Source: an uncultured Clostridia bacterium (GTDB lineage Bacteria; Bacillota; Clostridia; Lachnospirales; Anaerotignaceae). From it: a stretch of DNA of 64,000 nucleotides. A program made the translations under genes and the position numbers. Positions 35,715 to 46,400 of this stretch are shown here, piece after piece. Location of the stretch: the NCBI GenBank assembly GCA_910583755.1, contig CAJTZO010000001.1, positions 1 through 64,000 on the forward strand. Reading direction: 5' to 3'. A model generated the notes under the pieces. It was not told the origin of the DNA. It made no database searches and worked only from the letters and a program-made list of their open reading frames with translations. The stretch's first letter is position 1, and each line of letters begins with the position of its first letter.

Positions 35715-35822
35715 TGTGAAAACTCCCCAATATTTTCACAATGCAGTCTTTAAGACTGCAATCCCAATAAGAAATACCTTCTCTTTGTGGAAAAAGACTA
35801 TCATCGGCAGGTAGTCTTTTTT
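35715..35822 (+). ncRNA. Unassigned structured small RNA with its own promoter and terminator
   Basis: In the 320-base gap between the BofC-like gene and the GH13 gene, three stem-loops stand in a row. The first is TGTGAAAA/TTTTCACA (35715-35722, 35733-35740; loop CTCCCCAATA). The second is TGCAGTC/GACTGCA (35742-35748, 35754-35760). The third is a terminator AAAAGACTA/TAGTCTTTT (35792-35800, 35812-35820) ending in T. Between the second and third, CCCAATAAG recalls the CCCCAATA of the first loop. No start codon with an RBS and no reading frame fits. It matches no riboswitch, 6S, SRP or tmRNA that I know. It could be a trans-acting RNA or a leader attenuator; the next gene has its own promoter at 35844. 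Confidence 0.6.
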
Positions 35823-35843
35823 CATATGCTCGAATAAATACAT

Positions 35844-35872
35844 TTGACATGATTTCTATTGGCATTTATAAT
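35844..35872 (+). promoter_or_regulatory. Consensus sigma-A promoter of the GH13 gene
   Basis: TTGACA (35844-35849) and TATAAT (35867-35872), spacer exactly 17: a perfect consensus promoter 54 bases upstream of the start codon. Confidence 0.88.
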
Positions 35873-35925
35873 AAAATTGTATAGAGTAGCGGAATTGTAT
35901 GTTTATTTAGGATAGGAGAGTTAGC

Positions 35926-38034
35926 ATGAGCCTTTACCTTTCAGTACCTTATAAAGAATTAAGTATTGCCGGAAAAATACTTTGTAATGCAGAATTAAGT
36001 AAAGATATTTTAAGTATTGAATCTATTTTTAGTGATGAAACAGAGAATTTTAGAATTCCATCCGAACCAACAAGTAGTGATACTGTTCAAATATTGATAC
36101 GAACAGGCAGAGGAAATATGGATACCGTTTATTTATGTTGTGATGGTGAAAAAATACCCATGAAAATATGTAAACAGGAAAAGTTTTTTGATTTCTATGA
36201 AGGTTTTTTACCACCAACGAACAAAACGAAATCATATTATTTTGAATTAGTGCAAGGAGATAGCTCTTATTATTATACAAAAAGTGGTTTACATCAAAAT
36301 TTAGAAGAAGGAACTTGGTTTACTGTAATAAGAAACTTTAAAACACCTGATTGGGCAAAGGGTGCTGTAATGTATCAAATTTATGTAGACCGTTTTTGTA
36401 ATGGAGACAAAACAAATGATGTAAAAACAAATGAATATATTTATCTAGGAAAGCCTGTGCAAGCTATGGAATGGGATGCTCCACCAGAAATAGAAGATTT
36501 TAGACATTTTTATGGTGGGGATTTGCAGGGTGTATTAGACAAGTTAGACTATTTACAACAATTAGGAATAGAAGCAATTTATTTTAATCCTATTTTTGTT
36601 TCTCCAAGTAATCATAAGTATGATACACAGGACTATGATTACGTTGACCCACATATTGGTGTGGTTATAGAAGATGGAGGTTCTCCTCTTGTTTTTGAAA
36701 AATTTAATAATAATCACGCTACAATGTATATTCAGAGAACAACTGCCCCAGAAAATTTAGAGGCTAGTAATGCTTTGTTTTGTAAGATTGTAGAAGAAGC
36801 GCACAGAAGAAATATTAAGGTAATATTAGATGGTGTATTTAACCATTGTGGTGCTTTTCATAAATGGATGGATAGAGAAAACTTTTATGGTTTTACAGGA
36901 AAATATCCTGGTGGTGCATTTATAGAAAGTAATAGTATTTATCATAATTATTTCTATTGGAAAGAAAGTGGAACTTATGATGGTTGGTGGGGACATCCAA
37001 ATCATCCAAAATTAAATTTTGAATCTCCAGAATTATTTCAATATATTATGGGAATTGCTCAAAAATGGGTATCTCCTCCTTTTAATGCAGATGGTTGGCG
37101 TTTAGATGTAGCGGCAGATTTAGGAATTAATCCTAATTTTAATCATTACTTCTGGAAAAAATTTAGAGATGCTGTAAAATCTGCAAACCCTAATGCAATT
37201 ATATTAGCAGAACATTATGGAGATGCATCTTCTTGGCTACAAGGAGACCAATGGGATACCATTATGAATTATGACGCATTTATGGAACCAGTATCATGGT
37301 TTTTAACTGGGATGGAAAAACATAGTGAAGATTTTAAAAAAGATTTATTGAACAATAGTATTGTTTTTAAAAATACAATGTTATATCAAATGGCAAAACT
37401 TTCAAAACAATCCATACAGATTTCTATGAACGAGCTTTCTAATCATGACCATTCTAGATTTTTGACTAGAACAAATAAAACAGTGGGGCGCCTTCATACT
37501 TTAGGACATGATGCCGCGAACGCTGGAATTAACAAAGGCATTATGAAAGAAGCAGTTGTAATACAAATGACATGGCCTGGTGCACCTACTATATATTATG
37601 GAGATGAGGCAGGGGTAGCAGGTTGGACAGACCCTGATAATCGAAGAACATATCCTTGGGGAAAAGAAGATGTTGATTTATTAGAATTTCATAAAGCAAT
37701 AATTAAGATTCATAAACAATATAGTGCATTAAAAACAGGTTCTCTTATCTTTTTGTATACAGGATATGGTTTATTAAGTTATGGAAGATTTGATAAAAAA
37801 AGTAAAATTGTTGTTGCTTTAAATAACACAGAGGAGGAAAAGAAAGTAGAAATACCTGTTTGGCAAATGGGCGTTTCTGCAAATACAGAAATGCAAGCCA
37901 TATTAACATCAACAGAAATTGGATTTTCTGTTAATGTAATTTCTTATAAAGTAAACAAAGGAAAACTATTTTTAACTTTGAAACCTTATAGCAGCATCGT
38001 ATTAAAGGAAGTAAAAAGAGGAAATTCTTTATGA
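35926..38034 (+). CDS. GH13 alpha-glycosidase (neopullulanase/maltogenic amylase type)
   Basis: The 702-residue protein has an N-terminal beta-sandwich domain (to about 130), a GH13 barrel from about residue 145 (MYQIYVDRFCNGD) and a C-terminal beta domain. Conserved regions are DGVFNHCG (I), DGWRLDVAAD (II, nucleophile Asp near 392), ILAEHYGD (III, Glu near 428) and NELSNHDHSR (IV, Asp near 507). Such enzymes cut alpha-1,4 (and some alpha-1,6) links in maltodextrins, pullulan or cyclodextrins. No signal peptide is seen, so it acts inside the cell on imported oligosaccharides or glycogen. The pseudouridine synthase gene overlaps its stop by four bases. Confidence 0.9.
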   Translation: MSLYLSVPYKELSIAGKILCNAELSKDILSIESIFSDETENFRIPSEPTSSDTVQILIRTGRGNMDTVYLCCDGEKIPMKICKQEKFFDFYEGFLPPTNKTKSYYFELVQGDSSYYYTKSGLHQNLEEGTWFTVIRNFKTPDWAKGAVMYQIYVDRFCNGDKTNDVKTNEYIYLGKPVQAMEWDAPPEIEDFRHFYGGDLQGVLDKLDYLQQLGIEAIYFNPIFVSPSNHKYDTQDYDYVDPHIGVVIEDGGSPLVFEKFNNNHATMYIQRTTAPENLEASNALFCKIVEEAHRRNIKVILDGVFNHCGAFHKWMDRENFYGFTGKYPGGAFIESNSIYHNYFYWKESGTYDGWWGHPNHPKLNFESPELFQYIMGIAQKWVSPPFNADGWRLDVAADLGINPNFNHYFWKKFRDAVKSANPNAIILAEHYGDASSWLQGDQWDTIMNYDAFMEPVSWFLTGMEKHSEDFKKDLLNNSIVFKNTMLYQMAKLSKQSIQISMNELSNHDHSRFLTRTNKTVGRLHTLGHDAANAGINKGIMKEAVVIQMTWPGAPTIYYGDEAGVAGWTDPDNRRTYPWGKEDVDLLEFHKAIIKIHKQYSALKTGSLIFLYTGYGLLSYGRFDKKSKIVVALNNTEEEKKVEIPVWQMGVSANTEMQAILTSTEIGFSVNVISYKVNKGKLFLTLKPYSSIVLKEVKRGNSL

Positions 38035-38696
38035 TAGAATATACAATATTGTATGAAGATGATTTTTTAATTTGTGTAGTAAAATCTCCAGGAATGCCAA
38101 CCCAACCAGATAAAACAGGGGATATAGATATGTTGACAGCTTTGCGTCGCTACTTAAAAAATGACAATATTGATTTAGTACACCGTTTGGATAGACCAGT
38201 GGGTGGGGTATTACTTTTTTCTAAAAAGAAGGAAGCAAAATTTTCTCAAATGATACAGCAAAATCAAATAAAAAAAGAATATTTTGCTGTTGTCTGTGGA
38301 AAAGCAAAACAACAAGAAACATTGGAAAATTATTTGCAGAAAAATGGAAAAACGAATTTATCTTTTGTTACAGAGGAAAAAAATAGAAATAGTAAAAAAG
38401 CTGTATTAACTTATCAAACTATGCAAATAATACAGGAAGAAGAACAATATTATTCCTTATGTAAAATAAAATTGGAAACTGGTCGTCATCATCAAATTAG
38501 AGTACAGTTTGCTCATGCTGGACTTCCCATTTGGGGTGACCAAAAATATAACCCTTTACAGAAATGGAAAAAAGGAGATATCATTGCATTGTGGGCTTAT
38601 CGTTTGACATTAATACATCCCAAAACGAAGGAAAAACTAATTTTGCAAAGTATTCCAGAACAAGAACCTTTTTCAAGATTTACAGTTTTTGAATAA
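38031..38696 (+). CDS. RluA-family pseudouridine synthase
   Basis: The 221-residue protein has the catalytic HRLDRPVGGVLLF motif (Asp) and the ETGRHHQIRVQFAH motif of RluA enzymes, without an S4 domain. It isomerises uridine in rRNA or tRNA; the target site cannot be predicted. It resembles the short clostridial members. ATGA overlap couples it to the GH13 gene, probably by chance of gene packing. Confidence 0.88.
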   Translation: MIEYTILYEDDFLICVVKSPGMPTQPDKTGDIDMLTALRRYLKNDNIDLVHRLDRPVGGVLLFSKKKEAKFSQMIQQNQIKKEYFAVVCGKAKQQETLENYLQKNGKTNLSFVTEEKNRNSKKAVLTYQTMQIIQEEEQYYSLCKIKLETGRHHQIRVQFAHAGLPIWGDQKYNPLQKWKKGDIIALWAYRLTLIHPKTKEKLILQSIPEQEPFSRFTVFE

Positions 38697-38715
38697 ATTT
38701 GTCATTATTCTGCTG

Positions 38716-38743
38716 TTGTATTTTTTGAATTTTGTATTATAAT
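38716..38743 (+). promoter_or_regulatory. Putative clpC promoter
   Basis: TTGTAT (38716-38721), 16 bases, TATAAT (38738-38743). The leader to the clpC ATG would be about 105 bases. Confidence 0.5.
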
Positions 38744-38750
38744 AATTTCT

Positions 38751-38815
38751 AAGAAAAGGACAGTTTGTTCTTTTCTTTTAAAGGAAAATTAGCAATCATA
38801 AAAGTGATTGGCTAA
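38751..38815 (+). other. Two hairpins in the clpC leader
   Basis: AAGAAAAGGAC/GTTCTTTTCTT (38751-38761, 38767-38777) and TTAGCAATCA/TGATTGGCTAA (38789-38798, 38805-38815, one bulged G). The first is followed by a broken T run and could terminate transcripts from upstream; if the promoter at 38716 is real it forms the very 5' end of the clpC mRNA. No CtsR repeat or CIRCE element is present. Confidence 0.5.
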
Positions 38816-38853
38816 CAATAAATATTATCAATAACCCAAAAGGAGGGTTACAT

Positions 38854-41298
38854 ATGCAAAGAAGATATACCAAAAAAGCGCAGGCTGTTTTACAATTAGC
38901 ACAAGAGTCTGCTTTGAAACTGGGAAATCGTTTTATTGGAACAGAGCATATTCTTTTAGGATTAACTTTAGTAAATGATAGTGTGGCATGTAAAGCATTA
39001 GAAGAACAAGGTGTAACATCAGATGGCATTTTTGAAAAGATTACTACTTTGATGAGCCATGGTGCTATTTCTTATATTCCACAAGATTTTACACCTGGTG
39101 CAAAAAGAGTATTAGAATTTAGTAATCAAGAAGCGCAGCATATGGGAACAGGTTATGTTGGAACAGAACATTTATTGTTATCACTTATGAAAGAAACGGA
39201 TAGTATTGCTGTAAAAATCTTGGTAATTATGGGCGTAAATGCACAAAAGTTATACGAAGATATTATGATGATGCTGGGAGAAAGTGAAAGTCAGATGGTT
39301 CCGGGCATGGGACATCATACAGAAAATTTATCCGAAAAGTCAGTTACAGAAAATTTAGATAAATATGGTAGAGATTTAACAAAATTAGCAAAAAATAATA
39401 AATTTGACCCTATTATTGGTAGGGAACGAGAAATTGAAAGAATTATACAAATATTAAGTAGGAGAACAAAAAACAGTCCTTGTCTTGTAGGCGACCCCGG
39501 TGTTGGAAAGACTGCTATTGTAGAAGGATTGGCACAAAAAATTTCTGAAGGAAATATTCCTTCTACCTTAAAAGATAAAAAAATTGTTAGCTTAGATTTA
39601 TCTTCTATGGTAGCTGGCTCCAAATATCGTGGTGAGTTTGAGGAACGAATGAAAAAATCTTTGAAAGAAGTACAAAGTGATGGAAATATTATATTATTTA
39701 TTGATGAAATTCATACCATTATTGGTGCAGGTGCAGCGGAAGGAGCAATTGATGCCTCTAATATTTTAAAACCTTTGTTGGCAAGGGGAGAAATACAATT
39801 AATTGGAGCCACAACCCTAGAAGAATATAGAAAATATATTGAAAAAGATGCAGCATTTGAAAGAAGATTTCAACCGGTAAAAGTAGAAGAACCTGAGGAA
39901 GAAAAAGCAATTAGTATGCTAAAAGGGTTAAAAGACCGTTATGAAGTGCATCATAATGTTACGATTACAGATGAAGCCATTGAATCTGCTGTAAAAATGG
40001 CAGTTCGTTATTTACCTGATAGATATTTACCAGATAAAGCAATTGATTTGATTGATGAAGCAGCTTCCAGCCTACGTTTGAAAACAGTTACTATGCCTTT
40101 AGATATTAAAGAATTGGAAGAAAAATTAGAAGAATTTGAAAAAGAAAAGGAAGAAGCCATTAAAACAGAAGAATTTGAAAAAGCAAGTGAAATGAAAAAA
40201 CAGCAAGTAGAATTAAAAAAACAACTGGAAAATGCAAAATCAATGTGGCAGCAAAAAAATAAACAGAGTGGACAAACAGTTACAAAGGAAGAAATTGCAG
40301 ATGTTATTTCAAAATGGACAGGAATTCCTGTCAAAAGCCTGAAAGAAGAAGAAAGTCAAAAGCTTCTTCACATGGAAGAGGAGCTTCATAAAAGGGTGAT
40401 TGGACAAGAAGAAGCAGTTTCTGCTATTGCAAAAGCAGTGCGTCGTGGTCGTGTAGGGTTAAAAGACCCAAATCGTCCTATTGGTTCCTTTTTATTTTTA
40501 GGTCCAACAGGTGTAGGTAAAACAGAATTATCCAAGGCATTGGCAGAAGTTTTATTTGGCGATGAAACTGCTATGATACGAATTGATATGTCTGAATATA
40601 TGGAAAAACATAGTGTTTCCAGAATGATAGGTTCTCCTCCCGGATATGTGGGATATGAAGAAGGAGGACAATTAAGCGAAAAAGTTCGCAGAAATCCTTA
40701 TTCTGTTATATTATTTGATGAAATAGAAAAAGCATCTTCAGATGTATTTAATGTTTTGCTACAAGTATTAGATGATGGACATATTACAGATGGGCATGGA
40801 AGAAAAATTGATTTCAAAAATACAGTCATTATTATGACATCTAATGCTGGCGCAAAAAATATTGCTGCTCCTAAAAGATTGGGATTTGTTACCATAGAAA
40901 ATGAAGAACAAAATTATGATAAGATGAAAAAAGCAGTTATGGAAGAAGTAAAACAAATTTTTAAACCAGAGTTTTTAAATCGTATTGATGAAACAATTGT
41001 GTTCCATACGCTAAACCAAGAAAACTTAAAACAGATTGTATCCCTTATGAGTAAAACAGTGATGGAAAGAGCAAAGGAAAATATGCAAATTGATTTATCT
41101 TTTTCAGAAAAAGCGATTTCTTTGGTTGCTACAGAAGGATATGACCAAGCTTATGGTGCAAGACCATTACGTAGGGCAATACAATCAAAAATTGAAAACT
41201 TTTTTGCAGAACAATATTTAGAAGGAAATTTCCAAAAAGGAGATAAGGTAATAATAGATGTAGAAGATGAAAATTTTATATTAAAAAAAGTTGATTAA
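38854..41298 (+). CDS. clpC: Clp protease ATPase subunit ClpC
   Basis: The 814-residue HSP100 protein has the Clp N domain (two repeats, [12 protein letters not shown] and [12 protein letters not shown]), a first AAA domain with GDPGVGKT, a middle UVR-like segment ([20 protein letters not shown]), and a second AAA domain with [13 protein letters not shown] and DEIEKA. It unfolds substrates for ClpP and acts in stress response and regulated proteolysis. The usual Firmicutes partners ctsR, mcsA and mcsB are not upstream; the gene is alone after a pseudouridine synthase gene. Confidence 0.94.
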   Translation: MQRRYTKKAQAVLQLAQESALKLGNRFIGTEHILLGLTLVNDSVACKALEEQGVTSDGIFEKITTLMSHGAISYIPQDFTPGAKRVLEFSNQEAQHMGTGYVGTEHLLLSLMKETDSIAVKILVIMGVNAQKLYEDIMMMLGESESQMVPGMGHHTENLSEKSVTENLDKYGRDLTKLAKNNKFDPIIGREREIERIIQILSRRTKNSPCLVGDPGVGKTAIVEGLAQKISEGNIPSTLKDKKIVSLDLSSMVAGSKYRGEFEERMKKSLKEVQSDGNIILFIDEIHTIIGAGAAEGAIDASNILKPLLARGEIQLIGATTLEEYRKYIEKDAAFERRFQPVKVEEPEEEKAISMLKGLKDRYEVHHNVTITDEAIESAVKMAVRYLPDRYLPDKAIDLIDEAASSLRLKTVTMPLDIKELEEKLEEFEKEKEEAIKTEEFEKASEMKKQQVELKKQLENAKSMWQQKNKQSGQTVTKEEIADVISKWTGIPVKSLKEEESQKLLHMEEELHKRVIGQEEAVSAIAKAVRRGRVGLKDPNRPIGSFLFLGPTGVGKTELSKALAEVLFGDETAMIRIDMSEYMEKHSVSRMIGSPPGYVGYEEGGQLSEKVRRNPYSVILFDEIEKASSDVFNVLLQVLDDGHITDGHGRKIDFKNTVIIMTSNAGAKNIAAPKRLGFVTIENEEQNYDKMKKAVMEEVKQIFKPEFLNRIDETIVFHTLNQENLKQIVSLMSKTVMERAKENMQIDLSFSEKAISLVATEGYDQAYGARPLRRAIQSKIENFFAEQYLEGNFQKGDKVIIDVEDENFILKKVD

Positions 41299-41303
41299 TA
41301 TAG

Positions 41304-41348
41304 TATATGGAGAACGTTTCTTAACTTTTTTAAGAGCTTCTCCATATA
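41304..41348 (+). other. Inverted repeat after clpC, possible terminator
   Basis: TATATGGAGA and TCTCCATATA pair perfectly and enclose a smaller CTTAA/TTAAG stem. The bases after it are A-rich rather than T-rich, with a T run only 15 bases later, so terminator function on the + strand is uncertain. Confidence 0.45.
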
Positions 41349-41407
41349 AAAAATACTAAGTTTTTTCATTTTTATTTTTAATTTCAGTATACTCCACATT
41401 TTTTTTA

Positions 41408-41416
41408 TGATATAAT
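41408..41416 (+). promoter_or_regulatory. Extended -10 promoter of the 41485 gene
   Basis: TG (41408-41409), one base, then TATAAT (41411-41416); no clear -35. Confidence 0.5.
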
Positions 41417-41484
41417 ATGTATAAAGATACATTTCTTTCAATGAAATATTACTAATAGGAATCTACAATCAGGAGGAGTAAAAA

Positions 41485-41901
41485 ATGAGTGTAATACAAG
41501 AGTTAATCAGACAAGAAGACAATGGGACAATTAGTTTTGGCAATTATCTTTTAGATTCCAAAAAGAAAGTATTAGATTTTGAAGTAAAAGGCGATTTGTA
41601 TAAAGTAAAAACTTTTAAAGAGATTACGAAATTAGAAAAAAACGGAAAAATGATATTAGAAGTAGTTCCTGGTGCAACAGTACATAATTTTAATATGACA
41701 GAAAAAGGAGCCAATTTTGTTTTAGAGGGTAATGAAGATTTACAATTAACATTAGAATTAGCACCTGAAATGGAATATAAAATTTTAGTAGATAGTGTAA
41801 ATGTAGGAAAAATAAAAACAAATATGGCTGGTAAAGTAAACTTTAGTGTTGAAATGCAACAAGATGTAACAAAAACAGTAGAAATCAAAAAAATGAATTG
41901 A
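41485..41901 (+). CDS. Conserved protein of unknown function (endosialidase-annotated clostridial family)
   Basis: The 138-residue soluble protein is beta-rich. It opens SVIQELIRQEDNGTISFGNY and contains DLYKVKTFKEITKLEKNG and TVHNFNMTEKGANF. I recall close relatives in Lachnospiraceae that carry the label endosialidase, which is not supported by any catalytic motif here. It has its own promoter and terminator, a consensus AGGAGG RBS and a compact form, suggesting a well-expressed cytoplasmic protein. The function is unknown. Confidence 0.65.
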   Translation: MSVIQELIRQEDNGTISFGNYLLDSKKKVLDFEVKGDLYKVKTFKEITKLEKNGKMILEVVPGATVHNFNMTEKGANFVLEGNEDLQLTLELAPEMEYKILVDSVNVGKIKTNMAGKVNFSVEMQQDVTKTVEIKKMN

Positions 41902-41914
41902 TTACTGATGGAAC

Positions 41915-41945
41915 AAAATGGACTGTAAAAACAGTCCATTTTTTG
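41915..41945 (+). terminator. Intrinsic terminator before radA
   Basis: AAAATGGACTGT and ACAGTCCATTTT pair perfectly around AAAA and end in T6. Confidence 0.9.
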
Positions 41946-41970
41946 TTAATAAAGGATAGGAGATAGTTAT

Positions 41971-43344
41971 TTGAAAACAAAAACAGTTTATAAATGTGTA
42001 GAATGTGGCTATGAGTCCTTGAAATGGATGGGACGATGTTCTGAGTGTGGTGCTTGGAATAGTTTTGAAGAAGCAAATATGAAAAAGGAAAAAAGTAATG
42101 GTACAAAAAAGACTTTTTCAAAGGCATTAAAATTAGCAAATGTGGAAGTAGGAAAAAGTCAAAGAATTTTAACGGGTATACAGGAATTTGATAGAGTGAT
42201 GGGAGGGGGAATTGTAAAAGATTCTGTAACAATATTAACATCCCCGCCCGGGGGAGGAAAGTCTACCTTAACATTAGCGATTGCAGGAAAAATTGCAAAA
42301 CAGGGAAAAAGAGTATTATATGCAACAGGAGAGGAAAGTGATAGTCAAATTAAAAACAGAGCAGACCGTATTTTAGAACAAATTCATGAGAATATCTGGA
42401 TTATTGCAGATACTAGTTTAAATAGTGTATTAGAAGCAATTACAGAAGTAGATGCAGATTTTATTATTGCAGATAGTATACAAACTTTTGCATTAGACGA
42501 ATTTTTACCAGCAAGAGCAGGTAACCCTACACAAACAATGGAATGTGCAAATGCATTAGTGCAATGTGCTAAAAATAAGCAAAGACAAAGAGCTGTTATG
42601 TTAATTGGACAAATGAATAAAAATGATGAAATGGCAGGTTTACGTTCTTTGGAGCATTTGGTGGATACTGTTTTACTGATGGAAGGAAATCATGAAGAAG
42701 AATTAAGAAGTATTATTGCTACTAAAAATAGATTTGGCAGCACAGGAGAAATGGGTTTTTTTACTATGACAGAAAAAGGCTTACTTTCTATTGATAATCC
42801 TTCTGAATTTTTTGTTACCAAAAGAGAGGAAGGAGAGATAGTTTCAGGCAGCACCATTACAGTAATACGGGAAGGGTCTCGTCCTGTTATTTCAGAAATA
42901 GAAAGTCTTGTTTCTAATTCTTTTACTCCATATCCTTCACGTATTTGTGAAGCAATGAAAAAAGATCAAATGAACACATTGTTATCTATTTTAGAGCAAA
43001 AAGGAAAAGTAGCATTATATGATAAAAATGTTGTTATTAAAACAACAGGGGGAATCAAGCTAAAAGAGCAAGCAGTTAATTTAGCTGTTATTATGTGTAT
43101 TGCATCTTCTGTATATCATAAACCAATTCCTTGGGATTATGCTTTTATTGCAGATGTTGGACTAACAGGAGAATTAAAAAAAGTACCTTCTATGGAATCC
43201 CGTGTTAAGGAACTGGATAGAATGGGATTTGTAAAGGTCTTTATCCCCAAAAATTCTATGAGAAAAATACCATTACAAAATATTGAGGTCATAGAATGTA
43301 AAACTTTAATACAAGTAATTGATTATTGTATTGGTAAAAAATAA
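41971..43344 (+). CDS. radA: DNA repair protein RadA
   Basis: The TTG start is 8 bases after AGGAG. The 457-residue protein has a four-Cys zinc finger (CVECGYESLKWMGRCSECG), a RecA-like core with Walker A SPPGGGKST, the RadA-specific KNRFGST motif, and a C-terminal Lon-like domain (IADVGLTGELKKV). RadA drives branch migration in recombination intermediates, which also helps natural transformation; com genes are present in this window. Confidence 0.94.
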   Translation: MKTKTVYKCVECGYESLKWMGRCSECGAWNSFEEANMKKEKSNGTKKTFSKALKLANVEVGKSQRILTGIQEFDRVMGGGIVKDSVTILTSPPGGGKSTLTLAIAGKIAKQGKRVLYATGEESDSQIKNRADRILEQIHENIWIIADTSLNSVLEAITEVDADFIIADSIQTFALDEFLPARAGNPTQTMECANALVQCAKNKQRQRAVMLIGQMNKNDEMAGLRSLEHLVDTVLLMEGNHEEELRSIIATKNRFGSTGEMGFFTMTEKGLLSIDNPSEFFVTKREEGEIVSGSTITVIREGSRPVISEIESLVSNSFTPYPSRICEAMKKDQMNTLLSILEQKGKVALYDKNVVIKTTGGIKLKEQAVNLAVIMCIASSVYHKPIPWDYAFIADVGLTGELKKVPSMESRVKELDRMGFVKVFIPKNSMRKIPLQNIEVIECKTLIQVIDYCIGKK

Positions 43345-43361
43345 AATTTTAACAAAGATAG

Positions 43362-43390
43362 TTTACGAATAGCAGAAATTATATTATAAT
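43362..43390 (+). promoter_or_regulatory. Sigma-A promoter of pyc
   Basis: TTTACG (43362-43367), 17 bases, TATAAT (43385-43390), 35 bases before the GTG start codon. Confidence 0.75.
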
Positions 43391-43425
43391 ATGATACTAT
43401 ATTAAAAAAATAAAGGAGGATTATT

Positions 43426-46400
43426 GTGCAAGAAGTAAAAATTAAGAAATTTAGGAAGGTACTTGTAGCAAACAGGGGTGAAATTGCCATTCGTGTTTAT
43501 AGAGCATTGAATGAACTTGGGATTCAAACAATAGGAATTTTTTCAAAAGAAGATAAATATTCCCTGTTTCGAACAAAAACAGATGAAGCCTATATGCTGA
43601 ACAAGGAAAAGGGACCTATTGATGCTTATTTAGATATGAAGGAAATTATTCGTATTGCTAAAGCAAAGGGGGCAGATGCCATTCATCCTGGATATGGTTT
43701 TTTGTCTGAAAATCCGGAATTTGTAAAAGCTTGTGAAAAAGAAGGAATTGCTTTTATAGGTCCAGATAAAGAAGTGATGTATGCAATGGGAGATAAAATT
43801 TCTTCTAAACAAATTGCAATTAAATGTAACGTACCAATTATTCCTGGTGTTGACCATGCAGTAAAATCTGAAAAAGAAGTAATGGAAATTGCAGAAAAAG
43901 TAGGTTATCCTGTAATGTTAAAGGCTTCTAATGGTGGTGGCGGACGTGGTATGCGTATTGTCAATAGTGCAGAGGAAATGCCAAAAGAATTTGAAGAAGC
44001 AAGAAATGAAGCTAAAAAAGCCTTTGGAGATGATAAAATATTTATTGAAAAATATTTAAGAAATCCGAAGCATATTGAAGTACAGGTATTAGGTGATAAA
44101 TATGGAAATGTAGTACATCTTTTTGATAGAGATTGCTCAGTACAAAGAAGACATCAAAAAGTAGTAGAGTACGCTCCAGCTTCTACTGTTAGTACAGAGA
44201 CAAGAGAAAAAATATTTACAGATGCCATTCGAATTGCAAAACATGTAGGCTATAAAAATGCTGGTACTTTAGAATTTTTAGTAGATGCAGATGAAAACTA
44301 TTATTTTATTGAAATGAATCCTCGTATTCAAGTAGAGCATACTGTTACAGAAGAAATTACTGGTATTGATATTGTACAAGCTCAAATTTTAATTGAAGAA
44401 GGTTATCCATTAAATTCCCTAGAAATCAATATTCCTTCTCAAGAATCTATTCATTGTAATGGTCATGCGATACAAATGAGAATTACAACAGAAGACCCAG
44501 CAAACAACTTCTTGCCTGATACTGGAAAAATTTCTGTTTATCGTTCTGCAGCTGGTAATGGTATCCGTTTAGATGGTGGTACCGCTTACACAGGTGGTGA
44601 AATTACACCATATTACGATAGTTTATTAGTAAAAGTAATTGCTTATGATAGAGATTTCCAAAAAGCAACTAGAAAAGCTGTAAGAGCCTTAAAAGAAACA
44701 AGAATCAGAGGAATTAAAACAAATATTCCTTTTTTAATTAATGTGCTACAAAGTAAAACTTTTATTAAAGGAAAATGTACTACAACTTTTATTGAACAAA
44801 CACCAGAGTTATTTAAAATTACATTAGGACAAGATAGAGCAACTAAAATTGCAGAATTTATAGGAAATCAAATTGTCAATGAAACACATGGAAAAAAACC
44901 AGAATTGGAACCAATTCCTATCCCTACTTTTGGAACCAATGAAAAAATTGTTGGTGCAAGAGACCACTTTTTAAGATTAGGTGCAAAGGAATATACCCAA
45001 CAATTAATGAAAGAAAAAAGATTATTTATTACAGATAGTACCATGAGAGACGCACATCAATCTTTAGTTGCAACTCGTTTTAGAACCACAGACCTTATCA
45101 AAGCAGCATCCGCTACAAATAAAGCAATGGCAAATGCTTTTTCTGTAGAAGCATGGGGGGGTGCAACATTTGATGTTGCTTATCGCTTTTTAAAAGAATC
45201 TCCTTGGGTTCGTTTGGAATCTTTACGGAAACATATGCCCAATACATTAATACAAATGCTTTTAAGGGCATCTAATGCTGTCGGTTATGCAAATTATCCT
45301 GATAATGTAGTACAAAAGTTTATTCATATTTCTGCTGAAACAGGTATTGATGTTTTTAGAGTTTTTGATAGTTTAAACTGGATTGAAAATATGAAAATGC
45401 CGATTGAAGAAGCATTAAAGACGGGAAAAATTGTTGAAGGTACTATTTGTTATACAGGGGATATATTAGACCCAAAAGAGAAGAAATATACTATTGATTA
45501 TTATTTGAAAAAAGCAAAAGAATTGCAAGATATGGGTTGTCATGTTTTTGCCATTAAAGATATGGCTGGTTTGTTAAAACCATATGCAGCAAAAGAATTG
45601 TTTACCGCTTTAAAATCTGAGTTAAAAATTCCATTACATTTACACACACATGATACAACAGGAAATGGTGTTAGTACAGTGCTTATGGCAGCCGAGGCAG
45701 GTGTAAATATGGTTGACCTTGCAATACAATCTATGAGTTCCTTAACAAGTCAACCATCTATGAATGCAGTAGTAGAAGCATTGAAGGGTACAGAAAGAGA
45801 TACTGGATTAGATATTGATGAGCTAAATGAGTTAAGCAGATATTATGCTGGTGTAAGACAAGTGTATAAAAGTTTTGAAAGTGAAATGAATACACCAAAT
45901 ACAGAAATTTATAAATATGAAATTCCTGGTGGACAATACTCTAATTTACTGGCACAAGTAAAATCTATGGGTTCTGGAGATAATTTTGAGGAAATTAAAA
46001 ACCTTTACAAACAAGCAAATGATTTGCTTGGAAATATTGTAAAAGTAACACCTTCTTCTAAAGTAGTAGGAGATATGGCAATATTTATGTCAAAAAATGG
46101 ATTAAATAAAGATAATATTTTAGTGGAAGGAAAAGACTTATCTTACCCAGATTCCATTGTAGGATATTTTTCTGGCAATATTGGTCAACCAGATGGTGGT
46201 TTTCCAAAAGAATTACAAAAAATTGTATTAAAAGGAAAAGAAGCTATTTCAGAACGTCCCGGAAAATTACTTCCACCAGAAGATTTTGATGCAATTAGAA
46301 ATCATCTAACACAATCTTATGCAATGAAACATATTACAGATAAAAATGTGATTAGTTATGCTTTGTATCCAAAAGTATATGATGATTACTGTGATTATCA

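Noticed and set aside
35715..35822. 6S RNA, SRP RNA or known riboswitch for the small RNA
   Set aside because: Length, stem pattern and conserved bases do not fit any of these classes; left as unassigned.
35677..35865. Open frame of 62 codons on the minus strand over the small RNA
   Set aside because: It lies on the opposite strand of an RNA with promoter and terminator signals; no RBS and an improbable protein sequence.
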